Shown here: positions 23,920 to 34,657 of the stretch, in pieces
Layout: every line of letters begins with the position of its first letter
How positions within the stretch are numbered: the first letter of the stretch is position 1
Source of the DNA: Symsagittifera roscoffensis
Lineage: Eukaryota; Xenacoelomorpha; Acoela; Convolutidae
Direction: 5' to 3'
DNA length: 64,000 nucleotides
NCBI RefSeq assembly: GCF_963678635.1
Contig: NC_087071.1
Span: forward strand, 13,623,231-13,687,230
Program-made: the position numbers and the translations under genes
Notes under the pieces: model-generated
What the model saw: the letters and a program-made list of their open reading frames with translations, nothing else
Told to the model about the DNA's origin: nothing
Databases searched by the model: none

Positions 23920-25536
23920 CCCATCCGGGTTTTACAGAGTTTTTTAGAATAGTTCTTCTGCAATTCGAAGGATGGATGATGGACGTTGGTTTTTGGCGAA
24001 GATCTTAATTTTCTTCCGTTTCCTCTTTGGTAGAGAAGTTCCAGGAAGCTGGAGTTAGAGACATAAGACGTTGTGTTCTTCTAGTGACAACGACTAAGTC
24101 TTTGCAACAAACTCAAATCTGATTTCAGAATGGTTGGCTATGTCAGGTTTTTCTGTTCTTCGTGGAGAACTTCTTTTGTGTCTGATCTAGTTTGGGAATG
24201 GCGTGGAGATTGTGCGTGGAGGGGATGCCTGGTTACTCGGATCTGTACGTATACTTGAACATCGAGGTGGCCATTGGTCTAGTTCAATGAAGTCCTTTTC
24301 TGCGAAGTCAAGTCGTACTCTAAATCCTTTGAGTTGTGATTGTGAGTGGCATATCGATTGTAGTTGGCCATTCTCTCTCGAGTGTAGTGGGGTCGTTTTG
24401 TCTTTAGATGTTCGTCCTTGGTGTTGTATTCTGATCTATGTATTGCATAATGTAATTTACATTTTATAAAACTTTTATTAGTTTAATATTTTTTAATTAT
24501 GATTTTAGTTAGTTGTTTTCACAAAAGCTTTTTTGTTTTAGTTCGGTTATTTTGAAGAGTTACTCACCCTTGAGTAGCTCTTATTAAAAATAGAGGTGTG
24601 GTCACAAAGCGTGGATGTAGCGCGGTGGGTTAGGCCGGCTATAGAGCATGCTCAGGACGTCCTTCCTGGTGGGTTAGGCCAGGAGTGGGAGTATGATTTC
24701 ATGCGGTTTTTGTGAGGGGTCCTGTTATGTGACAACGTTTTATGTTGGGTTTGTTGTGGTTTTTCTTATGTCTTGTTGGTTATGTCCTTTTTCCAAAAAG
24801 CAAATTGTTCGTGGTATGGGTTTGACTTTCGACTTTTTTGTGTTTTATAATTTCTTTCTGAGACTTTATAATAGTCTTCAAAAGAATAAATTATCCAGTT
24901 TTAAACTGGGTTAATCCGGTTTGGGTACCGTTGGTTTCCTTTTCTTAGTCATGCTGTTATTCTATGATTTGTGGTATTTAGTAAGCTGCGTTGGTTAGTT
25001 TTGTTTAGTATATGATTCCTTTCCAACCGGGTTAAAGGAAAGTTTGAAACATGTTATCTTATGTTAGAGTTGTTGAGTGTGAAAACTTGAAACTGAAATT
25101 CATTATTTTAAACAATTCTTCGTGGGCGAGCTGTGCGAGTGTGGATAGAATTTCTGTGCGAATGAATGAAAATATCAAAAGGTTAGTACTGCATTTGCAT
25201 TTTATTAATTTACTGCATAGAATTTGGAAATTTACTGCTAGTTATGGGGGAATTTTAAGTTACAAATTTTCATCATAATTAGATTTACTGCTTGTGGGGA
25301 AAATTTTATAAATGAATTTACTGCATTGGTATTAAATTTATAAATTTATAAGTGTAAGAGATTGATAGAATTTTTGAAAATTGTTTGATGAAATTTGCGA
25401 TTTTTATTTGTCTTTTGTGGTTTTTGTAGGTGATTGTCGGATGAAGGCTAAAAATCTAAAGAAAACATGGATAAAGAATGGTGAGTTTTTAATATTTTAA
25501 TTAGTTAGTAATATTCATTTAATTCATACTTACCTG
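23920..25536 (-). promoter_or_regulatory. Element A 3' UTR with structured GC island
   Basis: 1.6 kb without a convincing gene between the orfX stop and the 3' LTR; plus-strand open frames here look random. A GC-rich island at about 24590-24690 holds two adjacent perfect 10-bp palindromes, GAGCATGCTC (24644-24653) and AGGACGTCCT (24654-24663), flanked by the direct repeat GGTGGGTTAGGCC (24624-24636 and 24668-24680). The symmetry suggests an RNA structure used by the element, such as an export or packaging element. That role is inference. Confidence 0.5.
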
Positions 25537-27297
25537 TTAGTCGTCGGGGAAAAAACCGTGGGGGAAGATGTCGTGGATGAGATCTGAAGTTGTGAGTAGT
25601 TTAGCTAAGATGCGGATGATGTTTTTAGTCTGAAGTAGTGGCCAAAGCAATTGAAGTGCCTTAATGGTGGTTAGTTCTTCAGTGCCAACTGCAAACTCAT
25701 AAGGTGTGTTTTGGATTAGGTTATATAATTTGTGATTGAATTTAATGTTATGGATGAATTCTAATATTGGGATTTCTATAGGCTGTACAAACTCGTGCGG
25801 GATAAGGAAGGGTCGGGATTCTTCGGCGTTGAAGGTCTTGGTGATGGGACAGAAGATGTACATTTGGGTTATGGGGTCATAATTACGAAGAATACCATGG
25901 AGGTTAGTGTCTTTAATACAATATGTGAAATTTAGGAAAAATGGTGAAGTGTATTTTGAATTAATGAATTGAAAACGATGGTGTGGTTGTCTAGAGGGTG
26001 TGTGTAGGTCAAAGTGATTTTGGATGAAGCGATAATAACTATATGTGTGGGTTTGTTTAGTGCGCAACATAATATCGTGTGAGCAGTGCAAATCTCTTTC
26101 GTGTGGTGCAAGGAAATGAAAGGTTAGTGAAAATATTTGGAAGCGTTCTTTAAAACTTTCGTATGCTTGTGTGTCTGTTAGTGCTTCTGAAATAATGTGA
26201 TCAAACTTTCGGTCGAAGATGTTTAGTGTAAATATATATGGTGTCTTGATGAAAAATTTCTCGGTGATTTGTGGATTAGCGAAGCGATCGTCGTCTAAGA
26301 ATTGATCTTGGTTAGCTCTGATGATGTTGTGATCATAGTATTCGAGTGTATATTCGTTAGCTCTAGGTGCAGTGTGTGTTTTTAGTGATTTTTTATATCC
26401 AACGTAAGTAAATTGTCTAGCGGTTAGTGGTGTAGTGAGTCGATATAGCATGTCCTTATTTCGCTCTATATCGATGTGAGTGCTAGATAAAGGTAAGCAA
26501 AGAGGGTTTGTAAAATGATAATATGAGGTCCAAGAGAGAGTGGGCATTAAAACGTATTCGTCTACAAAGCTGCGTGTTTCGTTAGTGTCGTGAGGGGTGT
26601 TTAAGATGTATTGTGGGAATGAGGGTAAGGTGATGGCTAAAAATTCTTTTGTGTTAGTATGCTTGGGGTGGTTGATGTATTCACGGGCTGTTCCTGGTTT
26701 TGCTGGGAAAGGATGGTTGGGGAATGATGGTAGATGTGGATGATGGTGCTAATGATTCAGTATAATTTGAAGAGGGTGTAGGGGTAGGGGGTTGGATGAA
26801 TCTATTGTGGAGGAGATTTGGTTTATTGTTGGGGTATGGAGGTGGTAGGGTTGTTGTTGAAGGGTAATAAAATTATCTAGCTCTGGGGAGATTCGGGGGG
26901 TGTCTGGAGAATGAGATGATTGGTCAGAATGATATGAGGAGTAGGTTTGGGTAACTTGGGAAGCATAAGAGGGTGTGGAAGTGATTGGGTCAGGGTTATT
27001 GGATAATATGGGTTGAAAAGGGGGTTGAGAAAAATTAGAAGAGTTATGAAAATTATTGGATGGGGATGGTTCTGAGTCGGCAAATTCATCGGGGGTTTCA
27101 ATATTCGGGTTATTGAGTTGTGAGATGGAGTATAAAACTGAGATGTGTGAATTAGTGTCGGAATTCATGCCTGATGTTACATTACTAGATGGAAAATCGG
27201 GTGGCGGAAAAGCAAAAAGTGGTATTATTGGGATTGGAGAGGTAAGATTGGTTGGGTGGGAATTTGATCGGTGTAGTGATCCAAGTTGGCGGCTCAT
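25537..27297 (-). pseudogene. Element A orfX: accessory protein downstream of env, unknown family
   Basis: 587 codons in one frame from the ATG at 27295-27297, with one in-frame TAG (26749-26751) and a short deletion nearby relative to element B. The start overlaps the env stop as ATGA. The N-terminal 180 residues are low-complexity, rich in Ser, Pro, Thr and Asn, with PLFAFPPPDFP and ETPDEFADSEPSPS. The C-terminal 336 residues (25537-26547) look globular, with TPYIFTLNIFDRKFDHII, LHCSHDIML and SPFFLNFTYCIKDTN, and end HDIFPHGFFPDD. No signal peptide or membrane segment is apparent. Element B keeps the same frame through the region disrupted in A, and most differences between copies preserve the protein, so it was a real gene. 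I do not recognise a homolog. Position after env parallels accessory genes of complex retroviruses, but no function can be assigned. Confidence 0.75.
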
Positions 27298-29912
27298 CGT
27301 GGGCTAAAAAAATTATTATTTTGAGACTGAAATGCGGTGGTATGGGGTTGTTCAATAATTTGTTCATAAGTATTATCATCTTGTGACTGGTGTGTCATTA
27401 TATGTTGGATGGGACTTTGTGATGTGGTGAGTCGAAAATTTGGATTATGTGTGATTGCTAAATTTCGAAAATTTCGTGGGACTAGGGATAGTGGATGGTT
27501 ATTTGGTAGGGGTGGTAATTGTGGTGCCGTTGGCGTTATGTCTACATTGTTATGTTCTTCGTCGTATGTGTTTTGTCGTGTTGCTATTTTTGTGTTATAT
27601 TCTTTTATTTGTGCGTCTAAAAGAATTTTATTTATAGATGTAGAAAAAATTCCAAAAAATCCTGCAAAGAGTATGCGTGCTACGCTTGCTTGTCTATTTA
27701 CTTGTGTGTGTATAGCACATGTGTTGTAAATTCCTTTTAAAAGTGAGAAAAGAAATCCAATAAAGTTAAACATTGCGTATAAAATAGTCAATTTTTCTAA
27801 GATGTAGTAGGGCCATCCTAGAAAATCGAGGATCTCATTTTTGAGTGTAACAAAGCTAAAAATGTTAAGTGGTGATATATCTTGGGGACGGTATTTTTCA
27901 CCGTTTAGATATATATAATCTTTAATGTCTTTAAAATATCCGCTATAGTCTTGCGTGTAGATATCGGCAAATCCTGCGGTTTCTGCAAGTTTGCGTAAAT
28001 TTTGGTCTATCGATTGTCTTTGTATAGTGTCCATTTGTGTTAATAATTCTTGGAATTGTTGTGTTCTAATGTGATGTTGAATATCTGATTTTGAATAGAT
28101 TCCTATTGATTGTAAGTCTATATTTGGGTTTCGAGCAATAGCGCGAATGCTTTCTGGTGAAAATTTTTTGAGTGATTGCATTAATGTGGGATATGGAGTG
28201 AGAAGATAATATTTATTTTCATCAGGGTTTAGTTGTACTACATTGTGGCTGTTTTCTGATCCACATGGGACTGCGGTATCCCAGAAATAGGTTCTTCGTG
28301 AAAGTGTGTCAACGAAATGTACTTTATTCTTATAAAAGATAGGGATTCTTTTATAGCATCGTTTATCTTCAAAAACGTAGAGTGGTGATACTTTTTTAGT
28401 GCAAGTATAAAACCATAAGATGTTTCCTTCATAGTCTAAAAAATTTGATCTATTTCCAGATAATAAGTATCCTGCATAGGGTATTTTTAATATTGCTAGT
28501 GCAAGTGATTGTAATATTTGTGTTCGTTCTAATTCGCATAGTTGGTGTAGTGTTTCTAATTCGGAGAGTGACATTTCTTGAAAAATTCGGCTAATTGTAT
28601 AATCTAGTTTCATATCTAAATGAATATCATAGTGGATATTACCGAAATATGTAGTATTCATTAGTGATAATTCTTGTAAGCGTGTGCTTCTGGTGTCATG
28701 GGGTTTTAGATGTCCACCAGGTTGTCCGTTGCTTTTTTCAAAATTAACTGGTATATAGGATGTTCCTTCGTTTGGAGGATGACCTGTGGCATATGGGTCA
28801 AGTTTTGTTTTTCCACTGGTCATGTCGAATCCTTTTTCGTATTCAACTAATATTTCAGAGTATTGTGTTCTGTGAAGTGGATTCCTGTATTTACATGCAA
28901 GTTCTGTTTCTTGATATATTTGAAAACGTGTCAATTTATTTTCTATATTGTGTATGTTTCTAAAATTAGTACTTTGTTTTCGTGATGGATGTACTTGTTC
29001 ATATGGAATTAATTGTATAAAGTATTTTTCGTGAAATTTTATCATACGAGCGTGTATTCTTGCTACTTGAAATGTCGTACATGTATCTTCGGGGAACCAA
29101 ACAATTGTTGCTTGTGTTCTCGTTGTAGGGTCGCAATAACCTTGATCATTTTTACAAGGTAATCGGATTCCTTGATAGATCATTGTATTATCTGATAAAT
29201 CTCGTGTGAGTTGTATTTTTTCGAGTTTTATTTTCCAATCGAAAAACATTATTTCTTGGTATCCTTTATTTTTTGTGTCTGCTTTGCAGTTTGATGGGTT
29301 ATTTATACCAATGTGTGGTATCCAATGTTAATCGTGTTGGTCATAGGTTAATCGTCCGTGTGCGCCGTTATATGGGTATTTGTCGTCTAGTTTTATATGT
29401 CCTTGGTGTCTTTCAAGTTGTGATTGATGTATAGAGTCTGAAAAAACTTGAAAGTTAACTAACTTTCTTTCGGAGTTTTTATTTTGTGTGATGTTTAGTC
29501 TAAGTAATTCATTTTTACAATCGTCGGGATTGAGATGTAAAAGACGTTCTATATTACTCTGATAGAATGATTCATGGTCAAGTCGGTTTTTGTTTCCGTT
29601 CGAGACTTGTGAACAATGTACTTTCTTTTCGGAAAATGTTGCTGTGAATTTATAACCTGTAACTGTTGTTGCTCGGGCTTTTGAATAGAGTGTTGCTATT
29701 ACATTTGCAGTTTCTATAGCTTGTGGTTCTGTTTCGCATTGTGATACTTGATTTATTGCATATTTGTGTAGTGTTTTTTGTTCATTTTCTTCACAATCGT
29801 AATGTGTTACTAATAAATCTTGGGGTCCTGTACGGGGGGAAGGGTTTATGTTTTGATTTGAGATTACTAGAAAAAGGAGTTGGAGAAAAATTATTAATTT
29901 TAGAATATACAT
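27294..29912 (-). pseudogene. Element A envelope-like glycoprotein
   Basis: 872 codons in one frame from the ATG 29910-29912 to the TGA 27294-27296, with a single in-frame TAA at 29328-29330 where element B has a sense codon. A hydrophobic N-terminus, MYILKLIIFLQLLFLVIS, looks like a signal peptide. The ectodomain has spaced cysteines beginning in THYDCEENEQ and SQCETEP. Two hydrophobic segments lie near residues 697-727 (GWPYYILEK, FIGFLFSLLKGI) and just after (ARILFAGFFGIF), consistent with a membrane anchor and adjacent hydrophobic hairpin. The tail of about 100 residues is Pro/Asn-rich, with PTAP, PPLP and YEQI motifs; the YEQIIEQPH motif is also in element B. It would be a surface protein of an enveloped particle. 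The cysteine spacing loosely recalls glycoproteins that some invertebrate LTR elements acquired from negative-strand RNA viruses. I cannot confirm that by eye. Confidence 0.7.
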
Positions 29913-31029
29913 GTGTATGATAATCCTGAGTATGGATTATAAAATGTAATGTAGCCAATTGTGTTTTTGGTATATCTGTCGTATTTATATATTACTTCAG
30001 TAGTTATAAACGGTGGTGGTAGTGATTGAGCTGTTATGTTAGGTGGGTTTAATGGGTAGGGATGTTGGTAATATTGTTTAACTTAACTGTGATTTCAAAC
30101 TTTAATTGTAAACTGTTTTGTTGGAGTATTTGAATATTGTGATCACGGATATCGTTGTGAATATCTTGGCAATATTGTAATCTATTAAGTGCCCAGTTAT
30201 GAAGGCGGTTACTTTCTTGATGTTGTCCAAATAATGGTGGAGGTGCTGTAAATGTATTCCAATCTAATCTTAAAGGAATATTTGTTAATGATTGTTCTCG
30301 GTATCTTGCGTCGAGATTGTTTGGAAAAGTTAAGTTAAGGGGTGTCGGTGAAGTTTGACTAATTGATGGTGTTGATGGGAGTGATAATGTTTCGGGTAGT
30401 GATGAAGATGTTGTATCTGTAGAAATGTCTATGGGGTCATTGACTAAGTTTGAATCACCTTGTGTGAATGAATGTGTAGTCCAATATGGAAATCGTGATG
30501 TTTGGTTTGTGGGGTTGAAAGGATTTTCACGTATTTGCTCAGATGTTGGTGTTGAACCTAAGTAGTCTGAGGGTAGGCTTGAAGTGCTTCGTTGTGAAAA
30601 AAGTGTAGGAGTTTCTGGTGTATTACCAGTGGGATTTTCTGGAGTGCTTTGTGGTGGTGATTGAGGTATTTCAAAATGAACTCGGGGAGTTTGAAAATTT
30701 CTATTTCGTCGAGGATGTATAATTTGTCTATTTATTTCTGTTGTGTTTTGGTTTTGACTAAGGTGTCGTATTCTACTTAGTTCTTGTGTTAGTGTTGGGT
30801 AAAGATTATATGTTGGTTCACTTAGAGATGCTTGTCGTTGAACTGGTTCTAGTGGTTCAGATAAACGAGCGTGCCGTTCTTCAAAAGTGTATGGATTATC
30901 TTGAAAAGAAATTCGTGTAGATGTTTGAGGATTTTGAGTAGTTGAAGGTGGTGTTGGGTTATCTTGGGATGATGTCGGTGAAAACTGACTTTGTGACTGT
31001 TGGGTAGCAATTTTTGATAGTTTTTTGAA
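29900..31029 (-). pseudogene. Element A Pro/Ser/Thr-rich ORF without a start codon
   Basis: An open frame of 326 codons runs from 31029 to the TAA at 30049-30051 with no ATG and no near-cognate TTG, CTG or GTG in frame. It begins directly after two stop codons. After a frameshift near 30070 a second stretch continues to the TAA at 29900-29902, which overlaps the env ATG by 13 nt. Element B is continuous across the frameshift site. The first 230 residues are rich in Pro, Ser, Thr and Gln (SQSQFSPTSSQDNPTPPST) with a conserved YTFEERHARLSEPLEP motif. The C-terminal part is more ordered: NWALNRLQYCQDIHNDI, then TTEVIYKYDRYTKNTIGY. Translation probably needs a spliced upstream exon (an acceptor-like CCCAACAG lies near 31008) or readthrough. 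The function is unknown. Confidence 0.6.
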
Positions 31030-31037
31030 TTATTATT

Positions 31038-31226
31038 TTAATGAGAAAGTTTATGTTTATTATAATATTCTTCCAAAAAAATAATTAGAAAAATTGTTGC
31101 TAGGGCAAATGTGATGATTGCTTTCTTTATAAATTTACATATGGTCAAAATGAGGGATGATAAGAATGCTATGAAAATTACAAACAATAAAAAAATATCA
31201 GTTCTACTGAAAATTGTTCGTATCAT
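31038..31226 (-). CDS. Element A small membrane protein 2 (62 aa)
   Basis: ATG at 31224-31226 overlaps the stop of the preceding ORF as ATGA. The product has two hydrophobic stretches, IFLLFVIFIAFLSSLILTI and AIITFALATIFLIIFL, separated by a basic CKFIKK linker, and a charged tail EEYYNKHKLSH. The size and hairpin-like two-span layout recall viroporins and small hydrophobic proteins of viruses. That is analogy only. The second span and tail are conserved in element B. Its stop lies 8 nt before the start-less frame at 31029. Confidence 0.6.
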   Translation of the reverse strand: MIRTIFSRTDIFLLFVIFIAFLSSLILTICKFIKKAIITFALATIFLIIFLEEYYNKHKLSH

Positions 31227-31453
31227 TTAGACAAGTTATATGAATCGTACCTGTGGATATAATCAAGGGTTTTGGAAAGTTGGAGAAATAGTTCGAATAT
31301 AGTGTAGAAAATTAAAAAAATGTTACAAAAAATGATTAGGATTATTAGAAAAGATTCAAGTATATCAAAAAGAAATATTATAAAGGTTTCAAGTATTGTA
31401 AAAAAATGTTTAAGATTTATGAGTATTTGAGTAACTGTTTGAGAGAAGAGCAT
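31223..31453 (-). CDS. Element A small membrane protein 1 (76 aa)
   Basis: ATG at 31451-31453. The product is dominated by a hydrophobic segment of more than 40 residues rich in Ile, Leu and Phe (ETFIIFLFDILESF, IILIIFCNIFLIFYTIFEL), enough for two spans, and ends LDYIHRYDSYNLSK. It overlaps the next membrane ORF by 4 nt, an arrangement suited to termination-reinitiation. I recognise no family. AT-rich DNA can encode hydrophobic runs by chance, so the overlap and position are the main support. Confidence 0.5.
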   Translation of the reverse strand: MLFSQTVTQILINLKHFFTILETFIIFLFDILESFLIILIIFCNIFLIFYTIFELFLQLSKTLDYIHRYDSYNLSK

Positions 31454-32191
31454 TTAAGAAATGATCTCTTGGTCGAATATTTTTTGCTCTTTGGGGCGAT
31501 TTTCAAGTGTGGTCGGATTATTTATTAGTTTTTTGACAAGTGGGTTGAGTTTTGTAAAAAATTGTTGGGGGCAATTTTTATGTTGATCGGGAGGTCGTCT
31601 TTTTCTTTATTTTTGTTTGTCAAATGATCCGGGGTATGGTGAGATTTTTATACTTTAGGCTAATTAAAATGTGCATTTTGTTACTTTAGGCTAAGTTAAC
31701 AAATTTGTTTTGGGGGTATTCGTGGTCTGAGTTGGGGAAATATTGTTGATCTTTGGGTTATTAGATAAGTGAGGGGTACGGTATTATGGTGATATTTATT
31801 TTAGTTGTCAAGTTGGAGTGGTTTGCTTATTTTTGACCTGGAGGTCGTAAAGTTATAGTTATAGATGTGCCTGGAGTTCTATATTATTCGTCTAATTGGT
31901 CTTAGTTTGAGTTAGAGAAAGTGACGGATTGGATGAATCCTATTGGTCTATTTTGAACTAGAATTATTGCGTACTTGTCAGCATGTTATTTTGAAAAATG
32001 TAAATGAAAAATGTTTCGGAGGTTTCAAGATTGTGAAGTATAATGTTAAAATTACTTTTGAAATTCCACTTTCTTTAAAATTTTAGATTGGGGGATGAAT
32101 ATTTTATAGTTTTTACGTAGTTGATTTCGGAGTCTTGTTGTTTTTCTATTTTCTGATTTGTCGATTTGTTCTTGGGGTATTATTTGTTCGG
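31454..32191 (-). promoter_or_regulatory. Element A conserved non-coding block between pol and membrane ORFs
   Basis: No gene seen. A perfect 13-bp direct repeat TACTTTAGGCTAA lies at 31651-31663 and 31682-31694; element B has two similar copies at the matching place. A block at about 31798-31872, including TTATTTTTGACCTGGAGG and AAGTTATAGTTATAGAT, is nearly identical in element B although surrounding sequence has diverged. Both could serve a subgenomic promoter or splice acceptor for the downstream genes. That is inference. Confidence 0.5.
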
Positions 32192-32361
32192 TCATTTTTC
32201 TATTTTTTCTTTGTTTTGGGGATTCTTTATGGTTTTGTGTATTGTTTTTGGTGGCGGTTGGTTTTGTGTTTTGATTTTCGGTGGGGTTATCATTTTGTTC
32301 TGTATTTTCAGATGTGGTTCCTTTTGAATGATTTTTAATCCTGTGAAAGAATATAATTGAG

Positions 32362-32452
32362 TTTATATATATTAACATATATTAACATATTAACATATAG
32401 TTTATACATATTAACATATAGTTTATATATATTAATAATATAATTAATTGAG
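32362..32452 (-). repeat. 91-bp AT repeat insertion in the integrase tail
   Basis: Imperfect units of TATATTAACATA inserted between direct repeats ATTGAG (32356-32361 and 32447-32452). Element B lacks it. The length is not a multiple of three and creates an early stop (32444-32446), removing about 40 C-terminal codons that continue in B. Confidence 0.7.
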
Positions 32453-34228
32453 TGCGTATTCTTTTGGGTAATAAGGTAATAGGTTGTTTCGATGTTGAAC
32501 GATTTCTTTTTTGTTTGAGTCGGTAATTTTATATGCGACATCAGTGGGTCTTGCAATTATTTGGTATGGTCCTTTTCGAAGGGGTTGTAATTTTTTAGAA
32601 ATTCCTTTTTGAGTATTAAAATTAGGTATTAAAACAAATGTTCCAATTTTTAATTCGGAGGCTGGTGTAAAACGTGAATTGATTTGTTCATTAATGTTTT
32701 GTCTTTGTAATAACTTTTTTGTTATTTTTTGATAAATTTCATTGTGTTTTTTATCTCTATTTAGAATCCATTCGGTGTGTGTACCGGAGGCTAGTTTAAG
32801 AATTTGTGGGTGATGAAAATGATCTTCATCGTGTGTATGTAAAGGTAGGTTATAACAAATTGAGTCTTTATTTGGTTGACAATAACCTTGTGCGTTTTTA
32901 TGAGAATTTGCTGTAAACATTATTGGTTTGCGTGGCTTTTGGTTAAAAACCATTTCGTATGGTGACATTCCTAGAGTTGTCGTAATTTGTGAATTATATG
33001 CTAAGGGAAATAATTTTACATCTGCTGACCATTCGGTATATTTTGTATTATTTCCGTTGATGATACATCTAAGATATTCTTGTAATGAACGGTTCATACC
33101 TTCGACTAAGCCGTTTGTCCAAGGTGCATGAGATGTACGTGGTTTGTGTTTAATGTTGTATAAATGACATAGTGTGATTATTTCATTATTTATGAATTCT
33201 GTACCGTTGTCTGTGACTAAAATTTCTGGTAGTCCAAATTTTGCTATCCAGTGTTCATAAAGTGTTGTATACGCATAATAAGCGTTACAATGTGGTACTG
33301 GGTTAAGTGCTACGTAGTGTGTGAATGCGTCAACAATTACCATAAGGTAGGAGTTTCCTTCTGATGAGGGTGAAATTGGGCCTTTAGTATCAAATGAGAT
33401 ACGGTGGTTAAAGTACAAACTTTGTCCTTTAAAATCTTGTTTTTGTGCTATTTGTTTTTGATTTGGGTAAGGTTTATTTAGTTGACATACTATACAATCA
33501 TTGCATAGTACTTTTATCCAAATTGGTGCATTTGGGAAGTAAAAATTTTGTATAAAGTTTGAATAAGTTTTTTCTGATCCAGAATGTCCTTTATTATTGT
33601 GTGTATGTGAAATATTAAAAGCTATGAGAATCATACTTAAAGGGAGACAGGGGACTGTAGATTCATTTAAGTTATACTCTAAAAGGTCTGTAGTTTCATT
33701 AATTGTTGTGTTATTAAATTTGCGAAAGTATCGGAGGAGTGTTTTGTTGCCTAGAATGGTTGAATCTGCCTTGATAGGTTAAGTTTTATATTTGTGCCAT
33801 GATTTTAGTTGTCGAATTATTGGGTCAAGATTTTGATATTGTTTTAGTGTTGAAATTGTAATTGTTTCTGTTGGAGGGAGAAAAATGTTTTCAATTTCGA
33901 ATTTAGATAAGGGTATTGTATCAAGTGGGTCGTGGAGGTCAAAAACTTGATTTATTGTGTATTTTGAATCGTTTGTTTGTGGTCCTGATAAATTTACTTT
34001 ATCAGTTAAATTTTCTTTTTCAATTAGTGGAAAATGGTCTTTTTTAGTTTGCTGTTGTTTTGTTCGTTTTTGTTGGGTGTTATTTTTTATCCATTGAGAA
34101 TATGGGATTGGTTTGAAAGTTGATGTTCCAAGTAGATCAACTTCATAATGATTATTTTGACAATCTACATAAAGTGGGAAATGTTGTAAACTATTTATTT
34201 GTGATTGTTCAATATCAGTTTTTACTGC
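32444..34228 (-). pseudogene. Element A integrase
   Basis: C-terminal part of the gag-pol frame. One in-frame TAA at 33779-33781 lies upstream of the domain. From 33634 it is open for 396 codons: an HHCC zinc finger (His in NISHTHNNKGHSG, Cys in LCNDCIVCQ), then a core with Asp 33389-33391 (SFDTKGP), Asp 33209-33211 (VTDNGTEF) and Glu 33101-33103 (GLVEGMNRS), a D,D35E spacing. The C-terminal domain, with LRKGPYQII and VQHRNNLLPYY, is typical of Ty3/Gypsy integrases; no chromodomain is seen. The enzyme inserts element cDNA into chromosomes. It ends early at 32444 because of the inserted AT repeat. Confidence 0.9.
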
Positions 34229-34657
34229 TTATTTGCATTCCAATCGGGGTGATGTTTCGTTTTCTGCAAGGTAGAATTTTATGTTTTTGGGTATTTCAAC
34301 TGTTGTTTTTCGTGTAAATAATTCAGGTGGTGTATTTCGACTTAAGGTGTCTGGTAATGCAAGATTTTTTCCTGCAGTCCAAACTATATGTAAGTTTGGA
34401 AATTTCATTAGAATTAGTTGAAATCTGTAAACTCGGTGGTTTGGGTTTGATTTCTGTGTAAAGAGAAAGATGATTGGTTTATGGTCTGTGAATAAAACTG
34501 TGGGGTGTTTTGATCCAAGTATCAGAAATTCATATTCTGTCAGTGTATATATTATGGCTGTACATTCTCTCATTAGAGTTGAGAGTTGTAGCTCTGCTTG
34601 AGTGAATAATCGAGAATTTGCTGATATGAGGTTCATTTTATTTGTACCATTATGTGA
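34229..34657 (-). pseudogene. Element A RNase H
   Basis: Same frame as gag-RT, following the in-frame TAA at 34658-34660 and ending at another TAA, 34229-34231; both are sense codons in element B. The first catalytic Asp lies just upstream of the first stop (MCDASNFG). This part holds the Glu (MRECTAIIYTL) and Asp (LFTDHKPIIF) and the conserved HIVWTAGKNLALPDTLSRN, the Ty3/Gypsy RNase H signature. It degrades RNA in the RNA-DNA hybrid during reverse transcription. Confidence 0.88.

Noticed and set aside
24203-24469. 88-codon plus frame in the element A 3' UTR
   Set aside because: Antisense to the element, with no motif and no counterpart elsewhere.
24600-24690. Possible tRNA in the GC-rich 3' UTR island
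   Set aside because: The palindromes do not form a cloverleaf, and no T-loop GTTCGA motif is present.
27409-27729. Plus-strand frame opposite env
   Set aside because: Shadow of the conserved minus-strand env tail.
32052-32378. 108-codon minus frame after integrase in element A
   Set aside because: The frame homologous to the element B integrase tail is a different one and ends at 32192, so this frame is a shadow.
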